A DNA stretch of 64,000 nucleotides. Origin: Pseudomonas sp. dw_358 (lineage in GTDB: Bacteria > Pseudomonadota > Gammaproteobacteria > Pseudomonadales > Pseudomonadaceae). The notes below the pieces were generated by a model. That model worked only from the letters and a program-made list of their open reading frames with translations, ran no database searches and had not been told where the DNA came from. Shown here piece after piece: positions 54,121 through 62,327 of this stretch. Where the stretch lies: the NCBI RefSeq assembly GCF_018449655.1, contig NZ_JAAVUX010000022.1, positions 30,666-94,665 on the forward strand, written 5' to 3'. The translations under genes and the position numbers were made by a program. Numbering within the stretch: position 1 is the first letter of the stretch; every line of letters begins with the position of its first letter.

Positions 54121-54816
54121 TTGATCAACAAAACGTTTGAGTCCGTCGCTGCCGCGGTGGAAGGGATCGCCGACGGTTCGGTCATCATGGTGGGTGGCTT
54201 CGGCACCGCCGGCATGCCTTCGGAACTGGTGGACGGTGTTATCGCCACGGGCGCTCGCGACCTGACCATCATCAGCAACAACGCCGGCAACGGCGACCTG
54301 GGCCTGGCCGCGCTGCTCAAGGCCGGCAGCGTGCGCAAGGTCATCTGCTCGTTCCCGCGCCAATCGGACTCCTACGTGTTCGACGAACTGTACCGCGCCG
54401 GCAAGGTCGAGCTGGAAGTCGTGCCCCAAGGCAACCTGGCCGAGCGTATCCGCGCCGCCGGTTCGGGCATCGGCGCGTTCTACTCGCCCACCGGCTTCGG
54501 CACCCTGCTGGCCGCCGGCAAGGAAACCCGGGTCATCGACGGGCGCAATTATGTGCTGGAAATGCCGCTGCACGCCGACGTGGCGCTGATCAAGGCCTAC
54601 AAGGGCGACCGCTGGGGCAACCTGACCTACCGCAAGGCAGCGCGCAACTTCGGCCCGATCATGGCCATGGCCGCCAAGACTGCCATCGCGCAGGTCAACG
54701 AGATCGTCGAACTGGGAGAGCTGGATCCCGAACACATCATCACGCCGGGCATCTTCGTCCAGCGCGTGGTTGCGGTGCGCAGCTATCCCGTTTCTTCGTC
54801 CGCCCAAGCTGTCTGA
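54121..54816 (+). CDS. pcaI: 3-oxoadipate CoA-transferase subunit A (PcaI)
   Basis: The alpha subunit of the succinyl-CoA:3-oxoadipate CoA-transferase of the beta-ketoadipate pathway; 231 residues, the same as P. putida PcaI. Motifs include GSVIMVGGFGTAGMPSELVD and ISNNAGNGDLGLAALL, with EVVPQGNLAERIRAAGSGIG. The start codon is TTG at 54121, set by AGGAG 6 bp upstream and the conserved MINKTFESV. The related ScoA (acetoacetate) cannot be fully excluded, but the sequence style is PcaI. It is followed by pcaJ after 8 bp. Confidence 0.9.
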   Translation: MINKTFESVAAAVEGIADGSVIMVGGFGTAGMPSELVDGVIATGARDLTIISNNAGNGDLGLAALLKAGSVRKVICSFPRQSDSYVFDELYRAGKVELEVVPQGNLAERIRAAGSGIGAFYSPTGFGTLLAAGKETRVIDGRNYVLEMPLHADVALIKAYKGDRWGNLTYRKAARNFGPIMAMAAKTAIAQVNEIVELGELDPEHIITPGIFVQRVVAVRSYPVSSSAQAV

Positions 54817-54824
54817 GGCCTGCC

Positions 54825-55469
54825 ATGACTCCTATCACCAAAAAACTCTCGCGCAATGAAATGGCCCAGCGCGTGGCCGAAGACATCCTCGAAGGCGCCT
54901 ACGTCAACCTGGGCATCGGCGTGCCGACCCTGGTGGCCAACTACCTGGGCGACAAGGAAGTGTTCCTGCACAGCGAAAACGGCGTACTGGGCATGGGCCC
55001 GAGCCCTGCGTCCGGCGAAGAAGATGACGACCTGATCAACGCCGGCAAGCAGCACGTGACGCTGCTCACCGGCGGTGCGTTCTTCCATCACGCCGACTCG
55101 TTCTCGATGATGCGCGGCGGCCACATCGACATCGCCGTGCTCGGCGCCTTTCAGGTATCGGTCAAGGGCGACCTGGCCAACTGGCACACCGGCGCCGAAG
55201 GCTCGATCCCGGCAGTAGGCGGCGCTATGGACCTGGCGACCGGCGCACGCCAGGTATTCGTGATGATGGACCACCTGACCAAGACCGGCGAAAGCAAGCT
55301 GGTGCCCGAGTGCACCTACCCGCTGACCGGGATCGCCTGCGTCAGCCGGATCTACACCGACCTGGCGATTCTGGACGTGACCGCCGATGGCTTGAAAGTG
55401 CGCGAGATCGTCGCGGACATCAGCTTTGAAGACTTGCAGGAATTGAGTGGCGTGCCGTTGATTCGCTAA
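54825..55469 (+). CDS. pcaJ: 3-oxoadipate CoA-transferase subunit B (PcaJ)
   Basis: The beta subunit, 214 residues. It contains the catalytic Glu in VFLHSENGVLGMGPSP (covalent CoA-ester site), GGAFFHHADSFSMMRGGHID and VGGAMDLATGARQVFVMMD. Partner of PcaI, cytoplasmic. The next step, thiolase PcaF, is not adjacent, so the rest of the pathway must be elsewhere. The ATG at 54825 is the natural start, 8 bp after pcaI. A REP pair follows the stop and may end the transcript. Confidence 0.92.
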   Translation: MTPITKKLSRNEMAQRVAEDILEGAYVNLGIGVPTLVANYLGDKEVFLHSENGVLGMGPSPASGEEDDDLINAGKQHVTLLTGGAFFHHADSFSMMRGGHIDIAVLGAFQVSVKGDLANWHTGAEGSIPAVGGAMDLATGARQVFVMMDHLTKTGESKLVPECTYPLTGIACVSRIYTDLAILDVTADGLKVREIVADISFEDLQELSGVPLIR

Positions 55470-55483
55470 GCCACACCGCTCCC

Positions 55484-55548
55484 CTGCAGGATTGAGCTTG
55501 TTCGGGAAAAGGCCTGCGCCTGCTTTCCCGGCAAGCTCGATCCTGCAG
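55484..55548. repeat. REP pair (REPIN-like) after pcaJ
   Basis: CTGCAGGATTGAGCTTG (55484-55500) and its near-complement CAAGCTCGATCCTGCAG (55532-55548) face each other across 31 bp that include a GGGAAAAGGC/GCTTTCCC inner stem. It separates convergent genes and probably acts as a bidirectional terminator. Confidence 0.8.
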
Positions 55549-55563
55549 CAGGCCTGTTGAATC

Positions 55564-56922
55564 TCACGGCGGTGCCACCTGCGCCAACAAACCCGCCACA
55601 TCCACCCCCAGTAACCGCCCGCCGCGTTTCAACAGGCAGCCATCGGCAATCACAGTGTCCACGTTCCCTGCCGTCGCCGTTTGCACCACCGTGGCCACCG
55701 GGTCGAGCAACGGCATCATGTCCAGCCCACGACCATCAATCAGCGTCAAATCCGCGCGCTTGCCCACGGTGATCGAGCCAATCCGCTCGCCCAGACCCAT
55801 GGCATTGGCCCCGCCCTGCGTGGCCCAGAACAACACATCCCGCGCCATCAGCGCCTGTTCGTCGCCAGTCTCGGCGCAGGCCAGGTTCAGGCTCGTCTGC
55901 ATCACCTTGAACAGGTCGGCACTGCCGCTGAGGACCAAGGTATCGATGCCCACACTCATGGGCACGTTGGCCCGGTGCAAGGCCGCCACCGGCGCCAGCC
56001 CGTAGCCAACACGCATTTCGCTCAACGGCGTGATGCACACGCTGGCGCCACTGTGGGCAATGCGCTGCAGGTCATCGGCGTCGGCGTGGGTGCAATGCAC
56101 CAATTGCACCGAGGCGTCGAGCAGCTGTTGATGCGCCAATTGTTCGATGGCCTTTTTCTTCTGCATGGCCGCCGTTACCGCAATGTGGGTGGATATCGGC
56201 AGCCCATGGTCGCGGGCAAAGGCGAACTCCGGCTGCCAGATGGCGGGCGCGGTACGTTCGGGCCCGCGAATGGCCAGGCCGAGGTCGAAAGCCCCACCGT
56301 CCAGGTGTTGCTGCACGCGCAGAATATCGGCGAAATCCATGGGGGCGCCGGCGGCCAGATCCTGCGGATAGCCATACCACAGCCGACCGCGCAGGCCGCT
56401 GCTGCGCATCGCCTGCAGTTCGGCATCGGCCCAGGCGGGCCCGCGCAGGTTGTGCGCCCAGTTGTTGATCGTGGTAATGCCAGCGTTGACCGCTTGCGCC
56501 AGGCCCATGCGCACCCCCAGCGCCGAACGGGCGGGCGTGAACTGCGGGCTGATCGCCAGCTGCCATTTGAAGAAGGGTGGGCCCTGCGGCGCCGGCGACC
56601 GGTTACGCAAAGCACTGTTCCAGAGGTGCCAGTGGGCGTCGACCAATCCCGGGATCAGGATCATCCCGGCGGCATCGAGCACCTGCGCATCGGCGGCGGG
56701 CAGGTTCGCGCCCACCGCTTCGATACGCCCATCACGAATCAGCACATCGGCCCTCGCCAGGTCGCCCAGGCGAGGGTCCATGGTGATCACGCAGGCATGG
56801 CGGATCAGCAGATGCACCGGCCCATCGGAGAAGGTTGGAGGGGCTGCCACGGTCGGTAACGACCAGGCGGCACCCGCCATCGCACTCAATTTGATCAGGG
56901 TTCTTCGGTCAAGACCCGGCAC
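55564..56922 (-). CDS. Tat-exported amidohydrolase-family enzyme
   Basis: A 452-residue metal-dependent hydrolase with a twin-arginine leader (DRRTLIKLSAMAGAAW), so folded export to the periplasm is expected. The amidohydrolase barrel shows LIPGLVDAHWHLW (HxH), STHIAVTA, LVHCTHADADDL and MSVGIDTLVLSGSAD (late Asp), ending with the SITVGKRADLTLIDG strand. The cytosine-deaminase/TrzA-like branch is nearest. The GTG at 56920-56922 has AAGGAG 6 bp upstream and is preferred to a GTG two codons earlier, which abuts it. It follows the Yellow-like gene by 21 bp and ends the LacI-controlled gene set. Confidence 0.87.
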   Translation of the reverse strand: MPGLDRRTLIKLSAMAGAAWSLPTVAAPPTFSDGPVHLLIRHACVITMDPRLGDLARADVLIRDGRIEAVGANLPAADAQVLDAAGMILIPGLVDAHWHLWNSALRNRSPAPQGPPFFKWQLAISPQFTPARSALGVRMGLAQAVNAGITTINNWAHNLRGPAWADAELQAMRSSGLRGRLWYGYPQDLAAGAPMDFADILRVQQHLDGGAFDLGLAIRGPERTAPAIWQPEFAFARDHGLPISTHIAVTAAMQKKKAIEQLAHQQLLDASVQLVHCTHADADDLQRIAHSGASVCITPLSEMRVGYGLAPVAALHRANVPMSVGIDTLVLSGSADLFKVMQTSLNLACAETGDEQALMARDVLFWATQGGANAMGLGERIGSITVGKRADLTLIDGRGLDMMPLLDPVATVVQTATAGNVDTVIADGCLLKRGGRLLGVDVAGLLAQVAPP

Positions 56923-56943
56923 CGGCACCTCCTTCTGGTCATG

Positions 56944-58131
56944 TCATGTCGCGTTCATCAGCGGCTTGCCCGTCGACGTCGGCACGGTTTCGTTGGCGCC
57001 CAGGTCTGCCGGCAATTTCACCTTGTAGATCCGGTACGGACCCTTCACGGTGCTGGTGCCTCCTGGCCCGCGATTGTTGGACTGGCGCGCGCTTTGCGGC
57101 ACCGGGATGTAAAGCTCGCGCTGAGCGGTCACGACCATGGCGTCGGGGTTGTACAGGCGCTCGTCCTCGACGATGACCTGCACGCTGCCGTCGGGCCGCA
57201 GCACCGACACCCGTGGCTTCTCGTACTCACCCATGTAGATGTTGCCGGCGCTGTCGATGGCGGTGCCGGTCAGGGCCGGAGTGTCGTAGACGAACTCGAC
57301 CTTGTCGCCCACCGCCTTGTCGCTCAGCTGGGTGTCACGCAGGGCCTGGGTCGGTACCCGCCACAGCGGCCCGGCCAACGGCTGGAAGTACAGCCATTCA
57401 CCGTCCGGGCTGATTTCGATCGGGTCCGAATGCACCAGGTGCAGGCTGCCGTCAGACATCAGGAACGGCTGGCCGTCTTCGCCGATCACCTTGCGACCAG
57501 GGTCCATCTGCGTGGCCGGGTGCCCCGCCAGACGGCGGATCGACAGGCCGGTCTTGAGATTGACCACGATGATCGCGCCCAACCCGGAATCGGTCAGGTA
57601 GGCATGCTCGCTGTCCAAACGCAGGTCGTTGAGGTTGGCCCCCGCCGGCAGCACTTCGGGTGCCAGGGTGATCGAGCGCAGCAGGTGGCCGGTACGGGTA
57701 TCGAATTGGAGAATCTTCTGCCCCGGGTTGATGCCGTGGGGACCCGCGTCATCCCCTTGGTCGATGGCCCACAAGGTGTCATCGTCGAAAATATGGATGG
57801 TGTTGATTTTCACCATGGCTTCGGCCACCGGCTTGCCGGGTGCCCAGGCGTTCCAGCTGTTGCCGGGAAACGGCTTGAGGCTGCCGTCGTGCATCACCTC
57901 GACAATCGACGGGCTGTTTTCATACCCCGGCCAGCGCGGCAGGCCAAGGAAGACCCGACCTGCCTGGGTGATGCCGACCGCGTTGCATAACCAGGGGGAC
58001 TGCGCGACCTCGATCAAAGTCGCGCCGCTCTTGATCATGGCGTTGGCGGCCTGGACCAGATGACTGGAACCCAGCGCTGCGGCGCCGCAGGCCAAGGCCG
58101 TGGTGGTGCAGAAATGACGTCTGTTAAGCAT
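56944..58131 (-). CDS. Tat-exported Yellow/MRJP-family protein
   Basis: A 395-residue protein with a twin-arginine leader (NRRHFCTTTALACGAAALGS). The mature part is a six-bladed propeller of the Yellow/major-royal-jelly family: GRVFLGLPRWPGYENSPSIV, then DDDTLWAIDQGD, NDLRLDSEHAYLTDSGLGAI, YFQPLAGPLWRVPTQALRD and YNPDAMVVTAQRELYI. Bacterial members are often called dopachrome-tautomerase-like, but lactonase or ligand-binding roles are possible and unproven. The ATG at 58129-58131 has AGAGGG upstream. Periplasmic position next to an exported amidohydrolase suggests joint processing of a substrate before uptake. Confidence 0.87.
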   Translation of the reverse strand: MLNRRHFCTTTALACGAAALGSSHLVQAANAMIKSGATLIEVAQSPWLCNAVGITQAGRVFLGLPRWPGYENSPSIVEVMHDGSLKPFPGNSWNAWAPGKPVAEAMVKINTIHIFDDDTLWAIDQGDDAGPHGINPGQKILQFDTRTGHLLRSITLAPEVLPAGANLNDLRLDSEHAYLTDSGLGAIIVVNLKTGLSIRRLAGHPATQMDPGRKVIGEDGQPFLMSDGSLHLVHSDPIEISPDGEWLYFQPLAGPLWRVPTQALRDTQLSDKAVGDKVEFVYDTPALTGTAIDSAGNIYMGEYEKPRVSVLRPDGSVQVIVEDERLYNPDAMVVTAQRELYIPVPQSARQSNNRGPGGTSTVKGPYRIYKVKLPADLGANETVPTSTGKPLMNAT

Positions 58132-58264
58132 TGCTATCCCTCTTGTAATTGGAATCGTCGGCGCGGCCCTGCGCCATGCACAGAGTCGGACTCGACGGGA
58201 CATTGGAAAATTTCACCGAACCACGGGATGCGACTCGGCGATTTGACGCAAAACCTTCAAAGGC

Positions 58265-59641
58265 TCAATGCGAAGGGGCGGGCTCCAGAGCGCCGGGCGG
58301 CGCTTTCACAGGCTCTTCATCGGGACGACGCAACTCGCCGACGACAAACATGTAACTGACAAACGCCCCGGCCGCGTTGAGCGCGACGTAGATCAGGGCG
58401 CCATTGAACGAGCCCATGGATTGCACCATGTAGCCGATCACCACCGGCGTGACGATGCCGGCGAGGCTGCCGAAGCTATTGAAGATCGCCCCGTTCATGC
58501 CGGCGCCACGCTTGGGCGAGACGTCAGAAATGATCGCCCAGCCGAGTGCGCCCATCCCCTTGCCGAAAAACGCCAGCGCCATGAACACCACGACCCAGAC
58601 GTCGCTGGTGGCGTAGTTGCACAGAATCATGCACATCGACATGGCCATGCCGATGAAGATCGGCAGCTTGCGCGCCTTGGTCAGGGACACGCCCTTGCGC
58701 AGCATCCAGTCGGAAACCATCCCGCCGCCGATGCCGCCGATGAAGCCGAAAATCGCCGGCACCGCCGCCAGCAGGCCGGCATTGAGGATCGACAGGTGGC
58801 GCTGCTGCACCAGGTACACCGGAAACCAGGTGAGAAAGAAAAACGTCAGGGTGGTGATGCAGAACTGGGCAATGTAGATCCCCAGGAACATGCGTTGACT
58901 CAGCAAATGTCTGGCGGTGGCCCAGCTCTCGCCCAAACTCTGCTTCTTGCCGGCCGACGGCGGTTGCTCCTGCAGGTTGGCACCACCGGCACGCATTTCT
59001 TCGAGCTCGGTCGAGGTCAGGGCAGGATCGTTCACCGGCACTTTGATGCGCAGGAAAAATACGATGCCGATGCCGATGCCCGCCGCACCCATGACATAGA
59101 AAATCCATGGCCAGCCCCAACGCGTGGAGATCCACGCCAGCAACGGCGTGAACACCACGGCGGCGAAATACTGCGAGGCGTTGAAGATCGCCGTGGCAGT
59201 GCCGCGCTCGGCGGTGGGAAACCACATCGAGACGATCTTGCTGTTGGCCGGAAAGCACGGCGCCTCGGCCACGCCTACCATGAAGCGCAGGGCGAACACG
59301 GCAAAGAAGGCCAGGCCCACCGGCATCATCACCACAGTGCCGATGGCGGCGGTAAACACCGACCAGATGACGATGGCAATGCCCAGCACCTTGACGCTGC
59401 CAAAGCGGTCAATGGCCAGGCCACCCGGCAATTGCAGGAGCATGTAAGCCCAGGCGAACGCCGAAAACAGCCAGCCCATTTCCGACTGACTCAAACCCAC
59501 GTCCTTGGAAAGGCTGGCACCGGCCACCGACAACGTGGCCCGATCACCCTGGTTGATGATCATCATGATGAACAACAGAGCGATCACCTCGTAGCGGCGG
59601 TGTTCGCGGATAAAGCGTCGAAGAGAATCTATTTTTTTCAT
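58265..59641 (-). CDS. MFS transporter, anion:cation symporter (ACS) type
   Basis: A 458-residue transporter of the GudP/GarP/ExuT/DgoT branch that takes up sugar acids with protons. Family landmarks are IMMIINQGDRATLSVAGASL in TM1, GWLFSAFAWAYMLLQLPGGL, the motif-A FGSVKVLGIA, GVAEAPCFPANSKIVSMWFP and RGTATAIFNASQYFAAVVF. The ATG at 59639-59641 is the start. It lies 55 bp after the dehydratase gene on the same strand, so the two form the core of a sugar-acid or lactone uptake and dehydration route. Confidence 0.9.
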   Translation of the reverse strand: MKKIDSLRRFIREHRRYEVIALLFIMMIINQGDRATLSVAGASLSKDVGLSQSEMGWLFSAFAWAYMLLQLPGGLAIDRFGSVKVLGIAIVIWSVFTAAIGTVVMMPVGLAFFAVFALRFMVGVAEAPCFPANSKIVSMWFPTAERGTATAIFNASQYFAAVVFTPLLAWISTRWGWPWIFYVMGAAGIGIGIVFFLRIKVPVNDPALTSTELEEMRAGGANLQEQPPSAGKKQSLGESWATARHLLSQRMFLGIYIAQFCITTLTFFFLTWFPVYLVQQRHLSILNAGLLAAVPAIFGFIGGIGGGMVSDWMLRKGVSLTKARKLPIFIGMAMSMCMILCNYATSDVWVVVFMALAFFGKGMGALGWAIISDVSPKRGAGMNGAIFNSFGSLAGIVTPVVIGYMVQSMGSFNGALIYVALNAAGAFVSYMFVVGELRRPDEEPVKAPPGALEPAPSH

Positions 59642-59696
59642 TGTATTCTCGCTACCGGTTTACGGTGCTTCGCTATCGAGCGTTAGAAGACGGCTA

Positions 59697-60899
59697 TCAC
59701 GCAACCGTCTCCTTGATGATCGCGTCTTTACGCTGCCTGACTTCCGGTCGCAGCGCCGTTCCCAGGCCAGGCAGCGTGGGGGCGGCGGCAAAGCCGGCGG
59801 TGATGCTCGGCAGGTGGGTGACCAGTTCGCCGTACCAGGTTGACAGCGAGGCGCGGACCACTTCCTGCAGGACTGCAGTGGGCGCATGCAGGCCCAGTTG
59901 GAGGCCGGCGAACAGCGCCACCGGGCCGGTACAGTCGTGAGGCGCCAATGGCTTGTTGTAGACCTGGGCCAGGGCGGCAATCTTGCGCGCTTCGGTGAAG
60001 CCGCCGCACCAGACCAGGTCCAGCATCAGGTAATCGAGGCTGCCTGCATTGAGCAGGTCACGGTAGGCAGTACTGCCACCCAGGGTTTCACTGGCGCAGA
60101 TCGGCACTCGGGTGCGATTGCGCAGGTCAGCCAGGGCCTGGGCGTCGTCCATCTTGCACAGCGGGTCTTCGACCCAATACGGGTCGAATTCTTCGAGGGC
60201 CTGACAAATGCGCAGCGCTGCGGTGCTGTCCCACAGGCTGTGCAGTTCGCACATGATTTCGATGCGGTCACCCACGGCCTCGCGGATCTGGCGGAAGGCT
60301 TCGACACCCTGGTTCACCTCCGCCAGGCTGATGGTATTGGCCCCGGCCTGACGGGCAAAACGGTCGAACGGCCAGATCTTCATGGCCGTGTAGCCCTCTT
60401 CCACCAGACTGATGGCCAGGGCGCCAGCGTCGCGGGCAAAGGCCAGTTGGTCGTCGTAAGGGCCCTGGGCGCGGTCGTTGGCGGTGATTTCGCGGCGAGC
60501 GCCCTGCTGGGTATTGAACTCATAGCCGGCGCAGGTGTTGTACACCCGGATCCGGTCACGGCAGGCGCCGCCCAAGGCTTCATGGATCGGGATGCCGTGG
60601 CGCTGGCCCTTGAGGTCCCACAGGGCGATGTCGATGGCACTGGCGGCACGGATTTCAGCGCTGGCGCTGTGGTAGCCCACGTAGGGGGTGGTCAGTTCCA
60701 GGGAGATCGCTTCGATCTGCCGCGAGTCACGACCGATCAAGCCGGGGGCAATCAGTTCGTGCACCGCCGCCTCGACTGTGGCCGCGCCGCGGAAGGTTTC
60801 ACCAAGGCCGATCAGGCCTTCATCGGTCTCGATTTCCAGCCAGATCAACTTCGGGCGCTCGGGCAAACGGAGCGTGCGCACGCAGGTAATTTTGGACAT
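59697..60899 (-). CDS. enolase-superfamily dehydratase (mandelate racemase subgroup)
   Basis: A 400-residue enolase-superfamily enzyme that would abstract an alpha proton from a carboxylate, usually to dehydrate a sugar acid. Metal ligands are in EIMCELHSLWD, YWVEDPL and PICASETLGG; a base Lys is in GYTAMKIWPFD, where the second Lys of the common KxK is replaced by Trp; the His base is in LAPHDCTGPVAL. The exact sugar acid cannot be told. The ATG at 60897-60899 gives the conserved start MSKITCVRTLRLPE; the open frame to 61115 includes the promoter and operator. Confidence 0.88.
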   Translation of the reverse strand: MSKITCVRTLRLPERPKLIWLEIETDEGLIGLGETFRGAATVEAAVHELIAPGLIGRDSRQIEAISLELTTPYVGYHSASAEIRAASAIDIALWDLKGQRHGIPIHEALGGACRDRIRVYNTCAGYEFNTQQGARREITANDRAQGPYDDQLAFARDAGALAISLVEEGYTAMKIWPFDRFARQAGANTISLAEVNQGVEAFRQIREAVGDRIEIMCELHSLWDSTAALRICQALEEFDPYWVEDPLCKMDDAQALADLRNRTRVPICASETLGGSTAYRDLLNAGSLDYLMLDLVWCGGFTEARKIAALAQVYNKPLAPHDCTGPVALFAGLQLGLHAPTAVLQEVVRASLSTWYGELVTHLPSITAGFAAAPTLPGLGTALRPEVRQRKDAIIKETVA

Positions 60900-60929
60900 T
60901 GTTATTATTCCGCAGAGGTTACGGGTTAA

Positions 60930-60984
60930 TGGTAGCGTTACCATCTTGATGACAAAGCTATCGCAGAGTTCGGCGTTTTGACAA
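60930..60984 (-). promoter_or_regulatory. sigma70-type promoter with LacI-family operator
   Basis: On the leftward strand: -35 TTGTCA (complement 60979-60984), 17 bp, -10 ATAGCT (60956-60961). The palindrome TGGTAGCGTTACCA (60930-60943), with the central CG of LacI-family operators, lies just past the predicted transcription start and 31 bp before the dehydratase ATG. Repression by one of the two adjacent LacI-type proteins follows directly. Confidence 0.82.
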
Positions 60985-61118
60985 TGAATTTTGTGAAGGT
61001 GTGTTGAGCCAGCGGTTCGTTTTTGCGCGCAGCCAGCGCAAGCGGGCCCCTGCCCCCTGCCCCGATCTGGCAGGTGGGCCTGCAGCCCTGCGTTTGTTGG
61101 CTGCGCCGCTGGCAAGGT

Positions 61119-62204
61119 CTACCAGGCCCGCTTGGTGCTCGGGTTGCTCTGCGCAGTACTGTCGCGGTCCACCAGCGTAAAACCGATATCCTTCACGCCC
61201 GCGCCCACCACCTGGCCTTGCAAACGCTCCAACAGCATCCGCGCCGCCGTGTCGCCCATCTGGCTGCCATCGATGCGCACGGTCGACAGCGCAGGGAAGG
61301 TCTGGCTGGCAAAGTTCATGTCGCCAAAGCCCAGCACGGCGACCTCCTCGGGCACGCGAATCCCGCGCGCGGCCGCTTCGGTCAGTACGCCATGGGCGAT
61401 GGTGTCGGAGGTGCAGACGATCATCAGCGGCCCCCCTTGGGTCGCAGGCACCGACTCAAGCAACGCACTGAGCCCGGTTCGGCCATGGGCCAACGTGGGC
61501 ACGCCCTGGTAGACATGCTGAAGGACATGGGGGATACCTTGCGCCGCGAGGGTCTGGATAAAGCTTTCGGCCCGGCGCAGACCACGCGGGTCGTTCACCG
61601 CCAGCAAGGCAAATTGCCGATAGCCCAGGCCCAGCAAGTGCGTGGCGCAGTCATGCCCGACCTGTTCGTGGGAGAAGCCCACCAGCATATCGATGGGTTC
61701 CGGGCTGAGGTCCCAGGTTTCCACCACCGGCACCGCGCCGCTGCGCAGGCGGTTGCGGCTGGCGGCGGTGTGCAGGGTGCCGGTGAGGATGATGCCATCG
61801 GGACGCCGACTGAGGATCACGTCCAGCAGTTGCTGTTCCTGCTGGCTCTGGTAGCCGGAGATGCCCAGCAACACCTGGTAGCCGGCCTGACTGAGGCGCT
61901 GGTTGATGGCCTCGAATGTGTCGGAAAACAACGGGTTGGTGACCATCGGCAAGACCACCGCCACCAGCCGGCTGCGGCTGCTGGCCAGGGCCCCGGCCAG
62001 GCGGTTGTGCACGTAGCCGGTCTGGTCGATGGCCCGCTGCACCTTGAGGCCAGTCTCGACGCGCACAATGGATGGCTCGTTGAGATAGCGCGACACCGTC
62101 ATTGGCGCCACACCCGCCAGACGGGCGACATCGCCCAAGGTCACGCTGCGGCCGGGTCGGGGGAGTTGTTCGGTTTTTTTGCCCGTCATGGTCTGCCAGT
62201 TCAT
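61119..62204 (-). CDS. LacI-family repressor (GntR-like)
   Basis: A 361-residue repressor. The N-terminal LacI helix-turn-helix is VTLGDVARLAGVAPMTVSRY with hinge QTGYVHNRLAGALASS; the core is a periplasmic-binding-like ligand domain (LVAVVLPMVTNPLFSDTF, RPDGIILTGTLH, VAVLGFGDMNFA). This is the style of gluconate/sugar-acid repressors. The ATG at 62202-62204 (MNWQTMTGKK) is chosen, with an ATG at 62189 as the alternative. It is the obvious regulator of the operator at 60930-60943, which lies between it and the dehydratase gene. Confidence 0.9.
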   Translation of the reverse strand: MNWQTMTGKKTEQLPRPGRSVTLGDVARLAGVAPMTVSRYLNEPSIVRVETGLKVQRAIDQTGYVHNRLAGALASSRSRLVAVVLPMVTNPLFSDTFEAINQRLSQAGYQVLLGISGYQSQQEQQLLDVILSRRPDGIILTGTLHTAASRNRLRSGAVPVVETWDLSPEPIDMLVGFSHEQVGHDCATHLLGLGYRQFALLAVNDPRGLRRAESFIQTLAAQGIPHVLQHVYQGVPTLAHGRTGLSALLESVPATQGGPLMIVCTSDTIAHGVLTEAAARGIRVPEEVAVLGFGDMNFASQTFPALSTVRIDGSQMGDTAARMLLERLQGQVVGAGVKDIGFTLVDRDSTAQSNPSTKRAW

Positions 62205-62327
62205 GCCTTTCGAAGGAGCGGATCGTACCAGCGACGATGAACTGATGCGAATCTGCCACAGGGAGGCAGGACACGCGCCCCCTACTCCCGGTATATTCCC
62301 CGCGATATTTGCCATGGACGAGTCGTC

